Below, piece by piece: positions 12,163 to 24,150 of a stretch of 64,000 nucleotides of DNA (its first letter is position 1; every line of letters begins with the position of its first letter). The translations under genes and the position numbers were made by a program. The DNA is from Cannabis sativa. Taxonomy: Eukaryota > Streptophyta > Magnoliopsida > Rosales > Cannabaceae. The stretch spans positions 68,278,211 through 68,342,210 of the forward strand of contig NC_083604.1 in NCBI RefSeq assembly GCF_029168945.1, given 5' to 3'. The notes beneath the pieces were generated by a model. That model did not search any database, was not told where the DNA came from, and saw nothing but the letters and a program-made list of their open reading frames with translations.

Positions 12163-13185
12163 AATCGCGAGACTAGTGAGAGAGTACAGAAGACAGATTT
12201 ATAGAGAGAGAAAGAGAGAAGAAACGAGGGTTTCAGATACCCTCTTGAGAACGAATTACAAATGAGATGGTCACCACCTCTTCTTAAAGGCATTCAGATC
12301 TGCCCGTCCACGAATCGGGCAGATTATCCACCGTTGATGCAACATCAGACGGTGCACGTGCTTGTCCTTGCTACCCGTTCTTTTGCCCGTGCCATCTGTC
12401 ACCTACGGTTTAGATCCTTCAGTTTGTACACGTGGCGAGTTTTCACCCGCTGATACTTGGGGAGGGTGAGATTTTCCTGGTTCTGGTGGGAATTTTAAAA
12501 TTTTGGGTTGGTGTTTTGGGGGGCTGATAAATAAAAAACGGAAAATATTTATTTTATTTTATTTTTAGAGAGGGGGAGTTTTGCTCTTGCCGGATAATTT
12601 TAATTTATATATAAAGAATTGCGGGGTCTAGTTTTGTGATGACGTGGGATTTGGGGCCATGTATGAAGTGAATGACCACTTAAAATATCTTTTTTGCTCT
12701 AGTTTTGTTTTTTAGTAATATTAAACAACAATCAAGTGATCCACCACCACTTTTTCTAAGTTATATTTCGATAAGTTTTAAATTATTTTAATTATTATCA
12801 TTTTTTATTTCTATTTACCAACTTTATGTAGGATTCATATATTAGCAATAAAAGAAATTACACTCAGGTTTGAATTTTGAGAATTATAATTAAGTAAACA
12901 TTATTTTTTTTTTAATTTCAAAAAAACAAACATTATTTTTTCAAGCAATTATATATTATTACACAAGTTTTATTTGATTCATATCTTTTTTTTTAATGTA
13001 AGTACTATTTTTAAATTGAGGTGTTCAGAAAATTATGTGATCCAATTACATTCGGCCAATTTAATTATAATTAATTTAGTAAAATTGAATAACTAATTAT
13101 AATTATTTAGATGTAAATTTTAAAAATTCAATTGAATCAAATTAATTGTTAGATGGGACGTTAAGGCAAGTTTGCTTTTGATGAA
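12163..13185. other. upstream region of the bromodomain gene and AT-rich spacer
   Basis: 12163-12480 is moderately GC-rich promoter-like DNA with GA repeats. From 12,480 on it becomes AT-rich with no recognisable gene. The left LTR of the decayed element R1 would be expected here, but no TG start, PBS or repeat of a downstream LTR could be found. Confidence 0.5.
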
Positions 13186-13261
13186 GTGGCCGCTAAGAAA
13201 GTTAAATGCATTCGGAGGTTGGAAGAGCATATCGCTTAAGATGTGGTTTTAATTAGTTGCC

Positions 13262-13724
13262 AAACAAGTGGGAGTTGTCTAGCTCTATGCTCAAGTGGTT
13301 GAGCTAGCTCTTACTGCTGAGGGTGCGAGAACCAAATATAAAAGAGAAACAGTATGAGGAGAGATTCATAAAGCAAACGCCTAATGTTGGTCCCGATAAG
13401 GGCACTGACCCTGGTAATCGGAAGAAAATGCCTAATGAACCGTCAGCTACAGGACCGAATAAAAGATTCCAAGGTAACCAAAGTTTTCGACGTGGTGGAA
13501 ACAAAAATTGGTGAACCTATCCAGAGGGTTGAGGTGCAAGAGACGCCATCAAGGTAAATGCTAAACTAGAGCCGCTTCCAGTGTGGGGTAGTAGGTCATC
13601 TGAAAGAAACTGCCTACAGTTACAGCAACCAGAATAGATAGGTGATGACACTTTAGTTCTTGCTCAGGTGTTTGCTTTGACCCAGGCAGAGGCTAATGCT
13701 GGTCCTTCTACCGTGACAAGTTAA
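13262..13724 (+). pseudogene. R1 gag remnant
   Basis: Fragments include a stretch reading YAQVVELALTAEGA near 13286, which matches [14 protein letters not shown] in R3 gag. A basic, Gly-poor tract follows (13323-13514). The line ALTQAEANAGPSTVT near 13675 matches the gag-protease junction of R3. The zinc-knuckle cysteines are scrambled and frames shift several times. A large part of the N-terminal gag and most of the protease active-site segment are missing. Confidence 0.7.
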
Positions 13725-15345
13725 ATTTCTATTGGCGGTAACTTTTGAACCAAAAGGTGAGGACACATTCATGTTCGTGGGCAAGAATTAAGGGTCTCGA
13801 ATTCCATTAATCTCAGCTTAAAGGCAAGAGAATCGCTATGGGATGGATGTATCAGTTTCCTATCCAGTGTGGTGGATACTACAAAAGAAACACCGACGGG
13901 ACCGAAACATGTATCAGTTGTTCAAGAATTTCTAGATGTCTTTCCAGAGGAGTTACCAGGGTTACCACTAAAGTGAAAAATTGATTTTGAAATTGATTTG
14001 ATACTGGGGGTAGAGCTTGTATCTAAAGCTTCGTATCGGATGGTACCTGCAGAGCGAAAAGGGTTGAAGGTTCAGTTACAAGGGATGTTGTGCTTGAAAT
14101 TACTAGCCCGAGTACCTCACCTTGGGGTACACCAATTTTTTTGTGAGGAAGAAAGATAGAACCTTATGAATGTGTATTGACTGTTGGGAGTCAAATAAAT
14201 TAACGGTAAAGAATAAGTATACTTTACCAAGAATAAATGATTTGTTTTATCAATGGCAGGAAAATACTGTCTTCTCTAAGATTGATCCTTGGTATGGTTA
14301 TCACCAGTTGAAAATTCAAGAGGAGAATATTCCTAAGACAACTTTTCGTACCCAGTTTGAACATTATGAATTTCTGGTGATGTCCTTTGGATTAACAAAT
14401 GCTCCGACGGCATTCATAGATTTAATGAAGCGAGTATTCAAAGATTTTTTTAGATGATTTTGTAATTGTCTTCATTGATGATATTTTAATATACTTTGTT
14501 TCAGAAGAGACACATTAGAAATATCTTCAGATGGTGTTGACATCTCCAGGAGCATAAGCTTTATGCTAAATTCAAGAAATGTGAGTTCTGCCTACCCCAA
14601 GCAAGTTTCTTAGGGCATTTGGTGAACAAAGATGGTATCTGGGTATATCCAGTGAAAATTGAAGCAGTTTGGGATTGGCATCGACCTAAGTCTGCAACTG
14701 AGGTTAAAAGTTTCCTAAGATTAGTAGGATATTACAGAAGATTTGTTGAAGGATTTGCTAAGATTTCTACGCCCTTAACGGAATAAACTTGAAAGAATTG
14801 AAAGTTGTTTGGACTGACAAGTGCGAGAGTAGCTTCCAGGAATTGAAGTAGAGGTTAATTACCGCATCAATTTAACTTTTTCAGTTAGCGATGAGAAGTT
14901 TGTGATTTATTATGACGCTTCAAAACAGTGGTTAGGTTGTGTTCTAATGTAGTCCGAGAAAGATTATTACATACGCATTTAGGCAACTAAAGGAGTATGA
15001 ACAGCGGTATACTCACAACATTTAACTGACAGCGATCGTTTTTACATTGAAAGTTTGCGCCATTGCCTGTATGGCAATAAGTGCAAAATCTACACAGATT
15101 ACAAGAGCCTCAAATACTTTTTCACAGAATGATTTAAACATGAGGCATCGACAATGGTTATAATTGGTTAAAAACTATGACTGCGAGATTCTTTACCACC
15201 CTAGAAAAGCAAATGTGGTAGCAAATGCTCTAAGTTAAAAAGGTCTAGGGCAAGCCTATGAATTGAAGAAGATTTCACTGAAGTTGGCCGAGGATATGAC
15301 CAGAGTGGGAATTGAGTTCGTGGTTGGAAAACTTGCCAATATCAC
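13725..15345 (+). pseudogene. R1 protease-RT-RNase H remnant
   Basis: The stretch at 13920-13965 reads like [14 protein letters not shown]. 14170-14457 is an open piece of RT (landmarks [13 protein letters not shown] and [12 protein letters not shown]). The FIDDIL catalytic motif is still visible near 14470, and the RNase H trace at 14900-15230 has stops inside its YYDAS-like and YTDYKSL-like motifs. It cannot encode an active enzyme. The hAT-type element at 15346 interrupts the linker before integrase. Confidence 0.8.
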
Positions 15346-16277
15346 TAAGGGTGCACACGGGTCGGGTTTTCGGGTTTTTGGGGTTTTGGGTTCGTGTATT
15401 CGGGTTTCGTGTCTTGCAAATGTGCAACCGAACCCGGTGTACAGGTGTAGTCGGGTTCGGGTTGGGTGTAATCGGGTTCGAGCCCTATTGGGCTGGGCCC
15501 GAATGTTTAATTTATGAGCTGACTGCCGAGGCGATGCCACTACTCTGGGATCGGACTCCGTCGGCGAAGAAAACCAGTCGCCGACTCGTCGTCGCAGGTC
15601 TTGGAGAAGAAGAAGCTGAGTGGTAATGGTGGGTGACAACTCAAGTCGACTGCGACGACTGGTGTGGGTGAGTCGGACGAGTCGAGTCAGTCGACTAGTG
15701 TCGATGGTGGGTGTGGGACAGTGAGTCGTGTGGGTGTGGTCGTGGCCATGGCCGTGGGACGGTGGGTGTGGCCTTGGTGTGTGGGTGAGTGATATATACT
15801 GTGTGTGTCACTGTGTCGTGTGTTTGAAGAAGAATAGTAAGTGATAGTTAGTGATATACTTACTGAATATTAACTGCAGATTGAAGAAGAATAGTAAAAT
15901 ACGAATAGCCTATTCATTGATTGATCATTCATTGATTCATTGAAATTTGAACATGATTAAAATTTAAAAATTTAAAAGACTATTTACATTTTACAGAATA
16001 CGAATAGGCAGGCAGTTAGGCACGCACGGCAGTAATTTTTATTTTCGGGTATTAATTTTTTAATTAAAAAAAACAGCTTTTATATTTTCGGGTTACGGGT
16101 TCTAACCCGACCACTGAAATAAACTCATAAGTGACCCAAACCCGAAACCCGTTACAGTCCTTTTCGGGTTGAACCCGACCCGACTATACGGGTTTTCAGT
16201 TGGTCAGTTTTTTTTTGCATCGGGTCGGGGCGGGTGTTCAGGTTTTTTGGGTTTGCGGGTCTAAATGTGCAGCCCTA
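15346..16277. mobile_element. non-autonomous hAT-type DNA transposon (932 bp)
   Basis: An 8-bp target duplication AATATCAC flanks it (15338-15345 and 16278-16285). The ends are imperfect 12-bp inverted repeats, TAAGGGTGCACA on the left and TAGGGCTGCACA read inward from the right (10 of 12 match). The subterminal regions are full of CGGGTT/AACCCG motifs on both sides, as expected for hAT transposase-binding repeats. There is no transposase. Removing it restores continuity with the R3 segment reading QLANIT...LLERIK. The superfamily call rests on the 8-bp duplication and the ends. Confidence 0.85.
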
Positions 16278-16884
16278 AATATCACATTAAAGTTTGATTT
16301 GTTAGAAAGAATCAAGACAACCCAACAAAGTGATCCAGAACTACAGGGGTATAAAGAAAATCCTAAAGTCAAGCCAACAGGGGATTTTTCAATTTCAATA
16401 GATGGATTATTATGATATAAGGACAAGGTTTGTATACCAACTGACGAAGGTATCGAAGAGGAGATTCTAGACGAGTCTCACACTACACCATATTTCATAC
16501 ATCCGAGAACAACTAAGATATATCACAATGTAAAAGCGATGTACTAGTGGTGGGTATGAAAGGTGACATTATCGAGTATGTGTCAAATGTCTAACCTGTT
16601 AGCAGGTCAAGGCAGAGCACCAAAGACTAGCAAGATTACTTCAACCTCAAAAGATTCCTGAGTGGAGATGGGAAGAAGTAATCATGGACTTTGTGGTTGA
16701 ATTACCAAGAATAATAGGATTCTATGATTCTATATGGGTAATTGTGGATAGATATACAAAGTCAGTACACTTTTACCAGTGCGGACTACGTACAGTGGAT
16801 CAATACGTTGATCTATATGTCAAGGAAATAGTTTGACTCTATGGTGCTCCAAAGTCGATCATCTCAGATCGAGATCCAAAGTTT
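16278..16884 (+). pseudogene. R1 integrase remnant, N-terminal part
   Basis: It continues the Tekay linker and integrase. Matches to R3 include the region around 16600-16690 (zinc-binding and AEHQR-like segment), IVDRYTKSVHF-like at 16740-16780 and SDRDPKFTS at 16868-16886. Several frameshifts and stops are present. It stops exactly where R2 is inserted. Confidence 0.8.
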
Positions 16885-16889
16885 ACATC

Positions 16890-18961
16890 TGTAACGCCCT
16901 AATGCTAAGGCACGCTACAGTGCTTTTTTAATTATTGTGCAATCTTTGCTAATCAAAGAAATTTCTCGAAAAACGTGTCAAATTAAAACTTTTGCATTAA
17001 ATACTAAACTTTGTAATTTAATAAAATATTTACAAAAGCCGGGATCCCGTTCTTTTAAACTTTATAAAATTTACTTTTCAAGCATGCATTCCAAAATATA
17101 CAGATTTACAGGTCGCACAGCGACTTTCAAAATACAACTCCCAGATGTCCCGAGACCGAACACTCCAGGTCGCGCTGCTTGACATGTACAATCTCACCCG
17201 AGCTCAGGTTCACTCCTGTTCAGCCTTCGCCTTTCCTTTACCTACACATGGAAGCAGAAACTGTGAGTCAACAGACTCAGTAAGAAATGCATATAACATA
17301 TCATATAATATCCAACCTGTAAATAGGCGCCCATACACCTATTTACATAGCTTAACAGATGAGTATGAACGTTCTAACTAGGATACGACCATGTACCATG
17401 TACCACATGCACTCAGTATACCTTCGTATTAGTGTAGGTAAGGTATGACCGCACCTTGAGTACTATCTAGTGTTGTACCACAGACACCTTGTACCTTCCC
17501 GTACAAGTGCTGGTAACACTGTGATGTACTTCTAAACATCATACACCTTACCAATGCACTCCGTACCGCAACCGTACAAGTGTTGGTAGTGTATGAATCA
17601 CAACAAATAAGCATGTATACATATTAACACATACATACATTCAGATAATCACATCATACAGTATACACAGTTCTTACCTGTTTTCCGAATTCAAGTGTGC
17701 TGGCCGACCTGAACGGAATTTCTTTGCTAGATGGATGCCCTAATCACATTTTGAAACCGGGTAAGTCACATGATTAAAACTCTAATCTCGGGAACCCAAA
17801 ATCAAAACCCTAGGTTCTGCTATACTCTAAAGGGGCTATTCTAACTCTGGAAATGGGGAAACACCCAACCGAGGCACTGAAATGGACAAAAATTGAGAAA
17901 ACGAAGTGTTCGGGATTCCTGCCAAAACCGGCTAGCCGGTTATTGTGGCACTGCAAATCGGCTAGCCGGTTTGCACCAGTAATCCCAAATCATTTCATCT
18001 CTTGCTCAATTTTCCACCAAATGTTACCAAACTTTCCAGAGTACCTATTCAATGCATATACAATAAAACCCAGCCAGTATTTCACAGAAAAACAAACCAA
18101 ATCAATTTATGCCATTAAAGCTCAAAGCTTTGAACTTTAAACCTAAAATTGCATAAAATCATCAACACCCACTAAAACCAGCAGCTAGGACTTAGAATCA
18201 ACTCAACTAAACCCTAAAATCCGAATTCTAAATATAAGAAAACCTAACAGCCACTAAACCTAGAAATCTCACATTCAACCTTCCATAAAATTCAAGAACT
18301 AGAGAGGGATAAGACTAGGGGTTACCTTAGCTTCAATACCCTTGAATCTCTACTGATTTCCCAGCAAAAGAAGCAAAGAACTCCCCTGATTTCTCCTTGG
18401 TTTGGTGCAGCTCGAAGGGAAAGAGAGAAAGAGAAGGAATTCTCCAATTTTTGGTTTTTTTTTTTTTTTTTAATTAAGTAAATGATTTACTTAACTCATT
18501 TTGGCTGAAAAAAGAATGCTAGGTGTCAACTAAAGGGACAGCCACCTATTCCACTTAATAGCAAAAGACTAAAATGCCCTTTAGACTTAAAACTAGGGTA
18601 TTTTTGAAACTAGGGGTAAAATGGTCAAATTCTATAACCCCGCTCAATCCCGATAATTTATTTTCTCCAAATTATTTCCCACTATGAAATAGGGTTCTAA
18701 ACTTACCCATGTGATCAATCTAGCCATCCATTGCATTTTCCGTTGTCGCCGAGCAAAAATTACAAAATTAACATATTTCACATATAAACTAAATAATACC
18801 CCTAGAGTTTAATAAAATCTCCGGAATTGAGAAATTATAACTCTAATATTTATTTCTAAATATTGGGGTCCACAATTAAATTAATTCACAAATAATAATA
18901 AAATAATAAAAATTAGTGCTAATTGCCTTTACTAATCCACATTACTAGAGCGGTCATTACA
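16890..18961 (-). repeat. R2 3' LTR (2072 bp)
   Basis: It is the near-identical partner of 44665-46740, differing by point changes and small indels. The open frames inside it (16937-17182, 17145-17381, 17853-18140) recur in the other LTR but show no domain. A pair of palindromes with core CCGGCTAGCCGG lies at 17926-17941 and 17956-17971; the second is broken by one C-to-T change. Confidence 0.95.
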
Positions 18962-18962
18962 A

Positions 18963-20120
18963 TTATCCCCCCGTTAATAGGATTTCGTCCCCGAAATCTA
19001 ACCTGAATAGCTCTGGATGCTGAGTCCTCATATCTGACTCCAATTCCCAGGTGGCTTCTTCCACCTTACTGTTCCTCCAGAGCACCTTAACCAGTGCAAT
19101 AGCCTTGTTCTGAAGAACTTTTTCTTTTCTATCCAAAATCTGAACAGGTTGCTCTTCATAGGATAAGTCTGGTTGTAGTTCAAGGGCTTCATAACTCAAG
19201 ACATGAGTCGGGTCTGACACGTATTTCCTTAACATAGAGATGTGAAATACGTCATGAACAGCTGATAATGCTGGTGGTAAGGCTAGCCGATACGCTACCT
19301 GCCCGACCTTCTCGAGTATCTGAAATGGCCCAATGAACCTAGGGCTTAACTTACCCTTCTTCCCGAAGCGCCTAATACCCTTCATTGGTGAAACTCGCAG
19401 GAAAACATGTTCCCCTGCCTGAAATGTAACATCTCTGCGCTTCGGATCAGCATAACTTTTCTGCCTGCTTTGAGAAGCAAGCATTCGAGCCCTGATCTTA
19501 TCAATAGCTTCATTGGTCCTCTGCACTAACTCTGGACCCAGGTACTTCCTTTCTCCTGTCTCGTCCCAATGAATAGGAGAACGACATTTTCTACCATATA
19601 ACATCTCATAGGGAGCCATCCCTATTGTACTTTGGTAGTTGTTGTTGTAGGAGAATTCAATTAAAGGCAAGTACTTACTCCATGAACCCTCAAAGTCCAT
19701 GACACAGGCTCGCAATAGGTCTTCTAAAATCTGGATAGTTCTTTCTGACTGACCATCAGTCTGAGGGTGAAAGGCTGTACTAAACTTTAACTTGGTACCC
19801 ATAGCCTTCTGAAGACTCACCCAAAACTTCGATGTGAACTTTGGATCCCTGTCTGATACAATAGATTTAGGGGCTCCATGGAGACGAACTATCTCCTTCA
19901 CATACAATTCAGCATATTGATCCACTGAATATGTAACTTTCACTGGTAAGAAGTGAGCTGACTTTGTGAATCTGTCCACGATAACCCAAACAGAATCATA
20001 CATTCCCGTAGTTCTAGGCAAACCAGTTACAAAGTCCATTGCGATGTCCTCCCACTTCCATTCTGGAAGGACTAAAGGTTGCAATAACCCTGCCGGCCTC
20101 TGATGTTCAGCCTTAATCAA
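18963..20120 (-). pseudogene. R2 integrase core and chromodomain
   Basis: The 385-residue frame starts just after the integrase zinc-binding region. It contains the catalytic-core landmarks MDFVTGLP and [12 protein letters not shown] and the IEFSYNNNYQ segment (D,D,E triad region), then a GPF/RFIGPFQ-type C-terminal domain. The extreme C-terminus ([15 protein letters not shown] ... [16 protein letters not shown]) is a chromodomain-like tail typical of Tekay. It is out of frame with the preceding polypeptide because of a scrambled patch near 20113-20130. Confidence 0.88.
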
Positions 20121-21524
20121 TGGGCGGTGTTAAACACTTGGACACGTAGTCCACCACATCTCTTTTCATCCCATACCACCAGAAGTAGGGTTTCAAATCC
20201 TGATACATCTTGGTGGTTCCCGGATGCAACGAATAAGGCGTGGTGTGAGCTTCATCAAGTATCTCTTTCTTAAGCTCATCCACACTAGGAACACAAACTC
20301 GAGCTTTATATAACAACATTCCACTGCTCGAGACTGAAAAACCTCTAGGCCGACCAGCCACTACTTCATCTCGAACTTTAACCAGCTCGGGATCTTCTAG
20401 TTGTGTCTTTTTGATTCTCTCCAACAGATCAGATTGGAGGGTTAAATTATGTAATTTCCCGACCACAAACTCAATTCCTGCACTAACCATTTCCGAGGCT
20501 AGTTGAGGAGCTATCATAACCGTAGTACACACTTGACCGGGACCTTTTCTGCTCAGCGCATCGGCCACAACATTGGCCTTCCCGGGGTGATACAGTATTT
20601 CACAATCGTAGTCTTTAACTAACTCCAGCCACCTTCTCTGCCTCATATTCAAATCTTTTTGGGTGAAAAAGTATTTAAGACTTTTATGATCAGTATAAAT
20701 TTCACACTTTTCACCGTAAAGATAATGTCGCCATATCTTTAAAGCAAAAACCACAGCAGCGAGCTCTAAATCATGAGTTGGGTAACGCTGCTCATAATCC
20801 TTCAGTTGAGGAGAGGCATATGCTATGACTCTGTCAGCTTGCATCAGAACACATCCCAGACCCTGTCTAGATGCATCACAATAAACAACAAATTTCTCTT
20901 GGTCTGATGGCAAAGCTAACACCGGAGCTGTTATCAAACGCTGCTTCAGCTCCTGAAAGCTTGACTCACACTTATCTGACCACACAAATCTCTGATTTTT
21001 CTTGGTCAATTCGGTTAGGGGCATAGAAAGTTTTGAAAATCCTTCGACGAAACGTTGATAATACCCTGCTAACCCGAGAAAACTTCGAACTTCCGTCACA
21101 GATTTGGGCCTCGGCCAATTCTTCACTGATTCTACCTTGTTTGGATCGACCATAATTCCATTCTTCCCAACAATATGACCTAGAAAGGATACCTCGGACA
21201 ACCAGAATTCACACTTTTTGAACTTGGCATACAGCTTGTGATCCCTAAGTCGCTGTAACACCATTCGAAGATGATGCTCGTGCTCCTCCTCTGACTGAGA
21301 GTATACAAGAATGTCATCGATAAACACTATAACGCAGTTATCGAGGAAATCCTTGAACACCCTATTCATGAGATCCATAAAGGCCGCAGGAGCATTAGTC
21401 AATCCGAATGACATTACCAGAAACTCATAGTGCCCATATCTGGTTCTAAAAGCAGTCTTCGGTATGTCCTCCTCCCGAATTCTGAGTTGATGATAACCAG
21501 ACCGTAAATCAATCTTCGAAAACA
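20113..21524 (-). pseudogene. R2 RT (second half), RNase H and start of integrase
   Basis: The frame opens at the R3 insertion ([13 protein letters not shown]) and includes RT motif [12 protein letters not shown], RNase H landmarks [12 protein letters not shown] and [11 protein letters not shown], and the RNase H end [11 protein letters not shown]. It runs into the integrase zinc region and ends at 20113 after KCLTPPID, where R3 has KCLTCQQVK. The second Cys of the HHCC zinc motif is therefore lost and the frame shifts. Confidence 0.88.
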
Positions 21525-21529
21525 CTGTC

Positions 21530-23819
21530 TGTAATACCCGGAATTAAGAAATGGATTAGCAAAACCCTAACTAGATAATTATGTATAATTGAGGAAATTA
21601 TATTATTATATAATTTAATATATGTGAAATTATATGAATTTTATTATGTTAAGACCCCGTTGGTGAGCCAGGGGCATTTTAGTAATTATGACCCGAGAAG
21701 GGTAAAATTATGAAATTAATTTGATTACGTGCTTAATGGAACTATATTATTATATAGTATACCTGTGTTGTCTTTTCAGGTGTGTTCTGACAGGTTAGCG
21801 CGGTATAGTCACAACCGGGAATTTCGGGCTGAACCGGGTTCGGGCCCGAAATGTAAATTGGATTGATAATTTGGCATTTTATTTGATGAATGATAATCTG
21901 AAATTTATTTGAAATTAATTGAGTATTGAAATGACTTATTTACCCTTGTGAGGGTGTAGGTGTGAATAATAAGCCATGAGGGCATTTTGGTCATTTGACC
22001 CCTATTTACTATGTTTGATTAAAATTGATTTTTAATGAAATGAAATGCAAAATTCTGGTTTTACTTTCACTCTTGGCCGACCCCCTCTCTCTCCCAAACC
22101 CTCTTATTATTTCAAAGTTGAATTTGAAGAAAAGCATGCTTTAAGTTGTTTGATCTTGGTTTGCATGTTTAGGGAAATGGATGTTTAATCTTGATAATTT
22201 GTGTGTTAATCTCTTGATTTGTGTTTGATTGGGCTTAGAGTACAATTCAAGGATGTTTTACATGCTTAATCTAATTTTTTTATCTATTGTTTTACTGCTG
22301 GAAATTGAATAAGTATGTGTTGGGTTAAAGTTCATGTTCTTGAACTTGGAGTTTTGCTAGTTGAAGCATGATTTGTGATTATTGTGCAATCTGAAATTAT
22401 GGGGTTTATTGTTGGATTTTGATGCATAATTATGTGTTTTAGAACCTATAATATTTGCTAGCTGCTATAAGTGGGTTAATTGTGAAATTGGTTGTGAAAA
22501 GCAAGCTTGAGTTCATGGAACTCAAGCTTGGTGCTTTAATGGCACTTTTTGATTTTTAGTGCAATTGTTGGGTTTAAGTTGTGGAATATGTTTATTATGA
22601 CATATATTGATGCTCTGGAAAGTTTGGGAATGTTTGGGAATGATTTGAGTGAGTTTTGGGGGTTTAAAGATTGAGAAATTTCGTGTTCTCTGCCCAGACA
22701 ACCGGAATTCCGGTTGGTTCATCCGGAATTCCGGTTGGAGTTCATCGGGAAATGCTGAAATTTGTTTTGGCCATAACTTTTGACTCGGGACTCCGTTTGG
22801 GACGTTCTTTATACCGTTGGAAAGCTCTTTTCGAGCTCTATGTGATTATCTATATTTGAAATGCCATGAATTTATTTTATGAATGTGAAATCAGGGGTTA
22901 ACCCTATTTGTGAAAATCCCGGATTGTGTGTGACTAGGATTACCGGCACCTGGTCAGGAGCACCCGGGGATTTGGAATCTCTACTATTGCGGGACAACAG
23001 GTAAGACAGTGATTAGCACGTAGAGTATGCGCAGTGGCGCTTATGTTGAGAATGATATGCATGAATGTTAAGTAACCGGGATTAGGGTTATTACCCTAAT
23101 AGGAACGGTCTAATAGCCTAGGGTTATTACCCTAGTGATATATGTGTATAAATGCCATGCCATGTTAATTGAAATGAGATTTAAGGATTATGTGCTCAAG
23201 GCATAATCAGGTTGGACTCGGTACTCATAACCGAGATGAACCGCTTCTAAGGCCTTAATGTATTTAGACGTGTGAGAGTAACACGTGGGTCTACGTCACG
23301 TAGATTTAATTAGATGTGTGAGCGCAACACATAGGTCTACGCCACGTAGACATAAATGGGCATGATGAAATAATATTCAGGTCTGTGCTATACAGACATA
23401 TGTGAATGAGCATAATATATTTATTATGATTTATACTGTCTTGCTGGGCTTGGCTCACGGGTGCTCTACTGTGCAGGAAAGGGTAAGGCATTAGCTGATC
23501 AGCCATGAGTTTCAGGAGCAGGGCGAAGAATGTACATGTTCATGCCACTTCAGACCAAGCGGGTTATGGGTCTAACAGTGTTGACTTTTGTATTCTGTTT
23601 TGCCGCTTAGGTCGGCTAGTAAGAAAGAACTTGTAATAAGTTTGTAAATATTTTTGGGATCCCAACTATTTTGAAAAGTTTAAATATATTACAAGTTTAT
23701 TTTCAGTCTGTTTAATATAAAAGTTTAAATTTTGCGCTATTTTAATTAGTAATCCCGGTTAGGGGATTAGGGCCTTATAAGTATTTTGGGTAGCGTGCCT
23801 AATTATTTAGGGCGTTACA
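21530..23819 (+). repeat. R3 5' LTR (2290 bp)
   Basis: It pairs with 40027-42304. Differences include the 3-bp and 9-bp length differences near 22155 and 22630 and a clustered patch near 22950. It contains the palindrome CAACCGGAATTCCGGTTG (22699-22716) and a partial second copy with core CCGGAATTCCGG (22723-22734), centres 21 bp apart. No coding potential. Confidence 0.95.
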
Positions 23820-23822
23820 ATT

Positions 23823-23834
23823 TGGTATCAGAGC
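23823..23834 (+). other. R3 primer-binding site (initiator tRNA-Met)
   Basis: TGGTATCAGAGC starts 3 nt after the 5' LTR and is complementary to the 3' end of plant initiator tRNA-Met. It is the standard PBS of Tekay and many other plant LTR elements. The leader to the gag ATG (23835-24150) has no other feature I recognise. Confidence 0.9.
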
Positions 23835-24150
23835 GCCAAGGTTTTTAAACTTCCTGTAGACCGGCCGAACATGTACATTCGTCGTCAGAGATAGGCTCGA
23901 CTCATGGTGCAGTAAGTATTGAGAGTAAATACTTGACTGTATGTGTGATCATCTGTTTACCGCTTTCCATTTTAGGCAGTATGCAAGCATCTAGAGTATG
24001 TATGTGTTATGTGATGCCATGCTATAAATGCTTTTTGTTTATGTAAATATGTATGAGGTAAATAGATGAGTTAGGGTTTAAGGCAATAAGTGCGTAAGTG
24101 TGGTATTGGTGCTTAACTCGCTGGGGTTGTTGATTACAGGGGTACTAGTA

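Larger units (their letters stand above)
13190..16889 (+). mobile_element. R1, left part: decayed Tekay-like Ty3/gypsy element
   Basis: Successive gag, protease-RT, RNase H and integrase remnants in plus orientation match R2 and R3 in order but carry many stops and frameshifts. The sequence is broken at 16889 in the integrase by R2, and the same reading order resumes at 46746. The ACATC at 16885-16889 recurs at 46741-46745 as the target duplication of R2. No LTR of its own is recognisable. R1 is the oldest layer of the nest. Confidence 0.85.

Noticed and set aside
15263..15626. 84- and 104-residue frames around 15.3-15.6 kb as genes
   Set aside because: They run across the hAT insertion boundary and its GGGTT-rich end, and have no domain.
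17853..18140. 95-residue frame present in both R2 LTRs (also 45628-45915)
   Set aside because: Conservation is explained by LTR identity. It has no domain, and the palindromes lie inside it.
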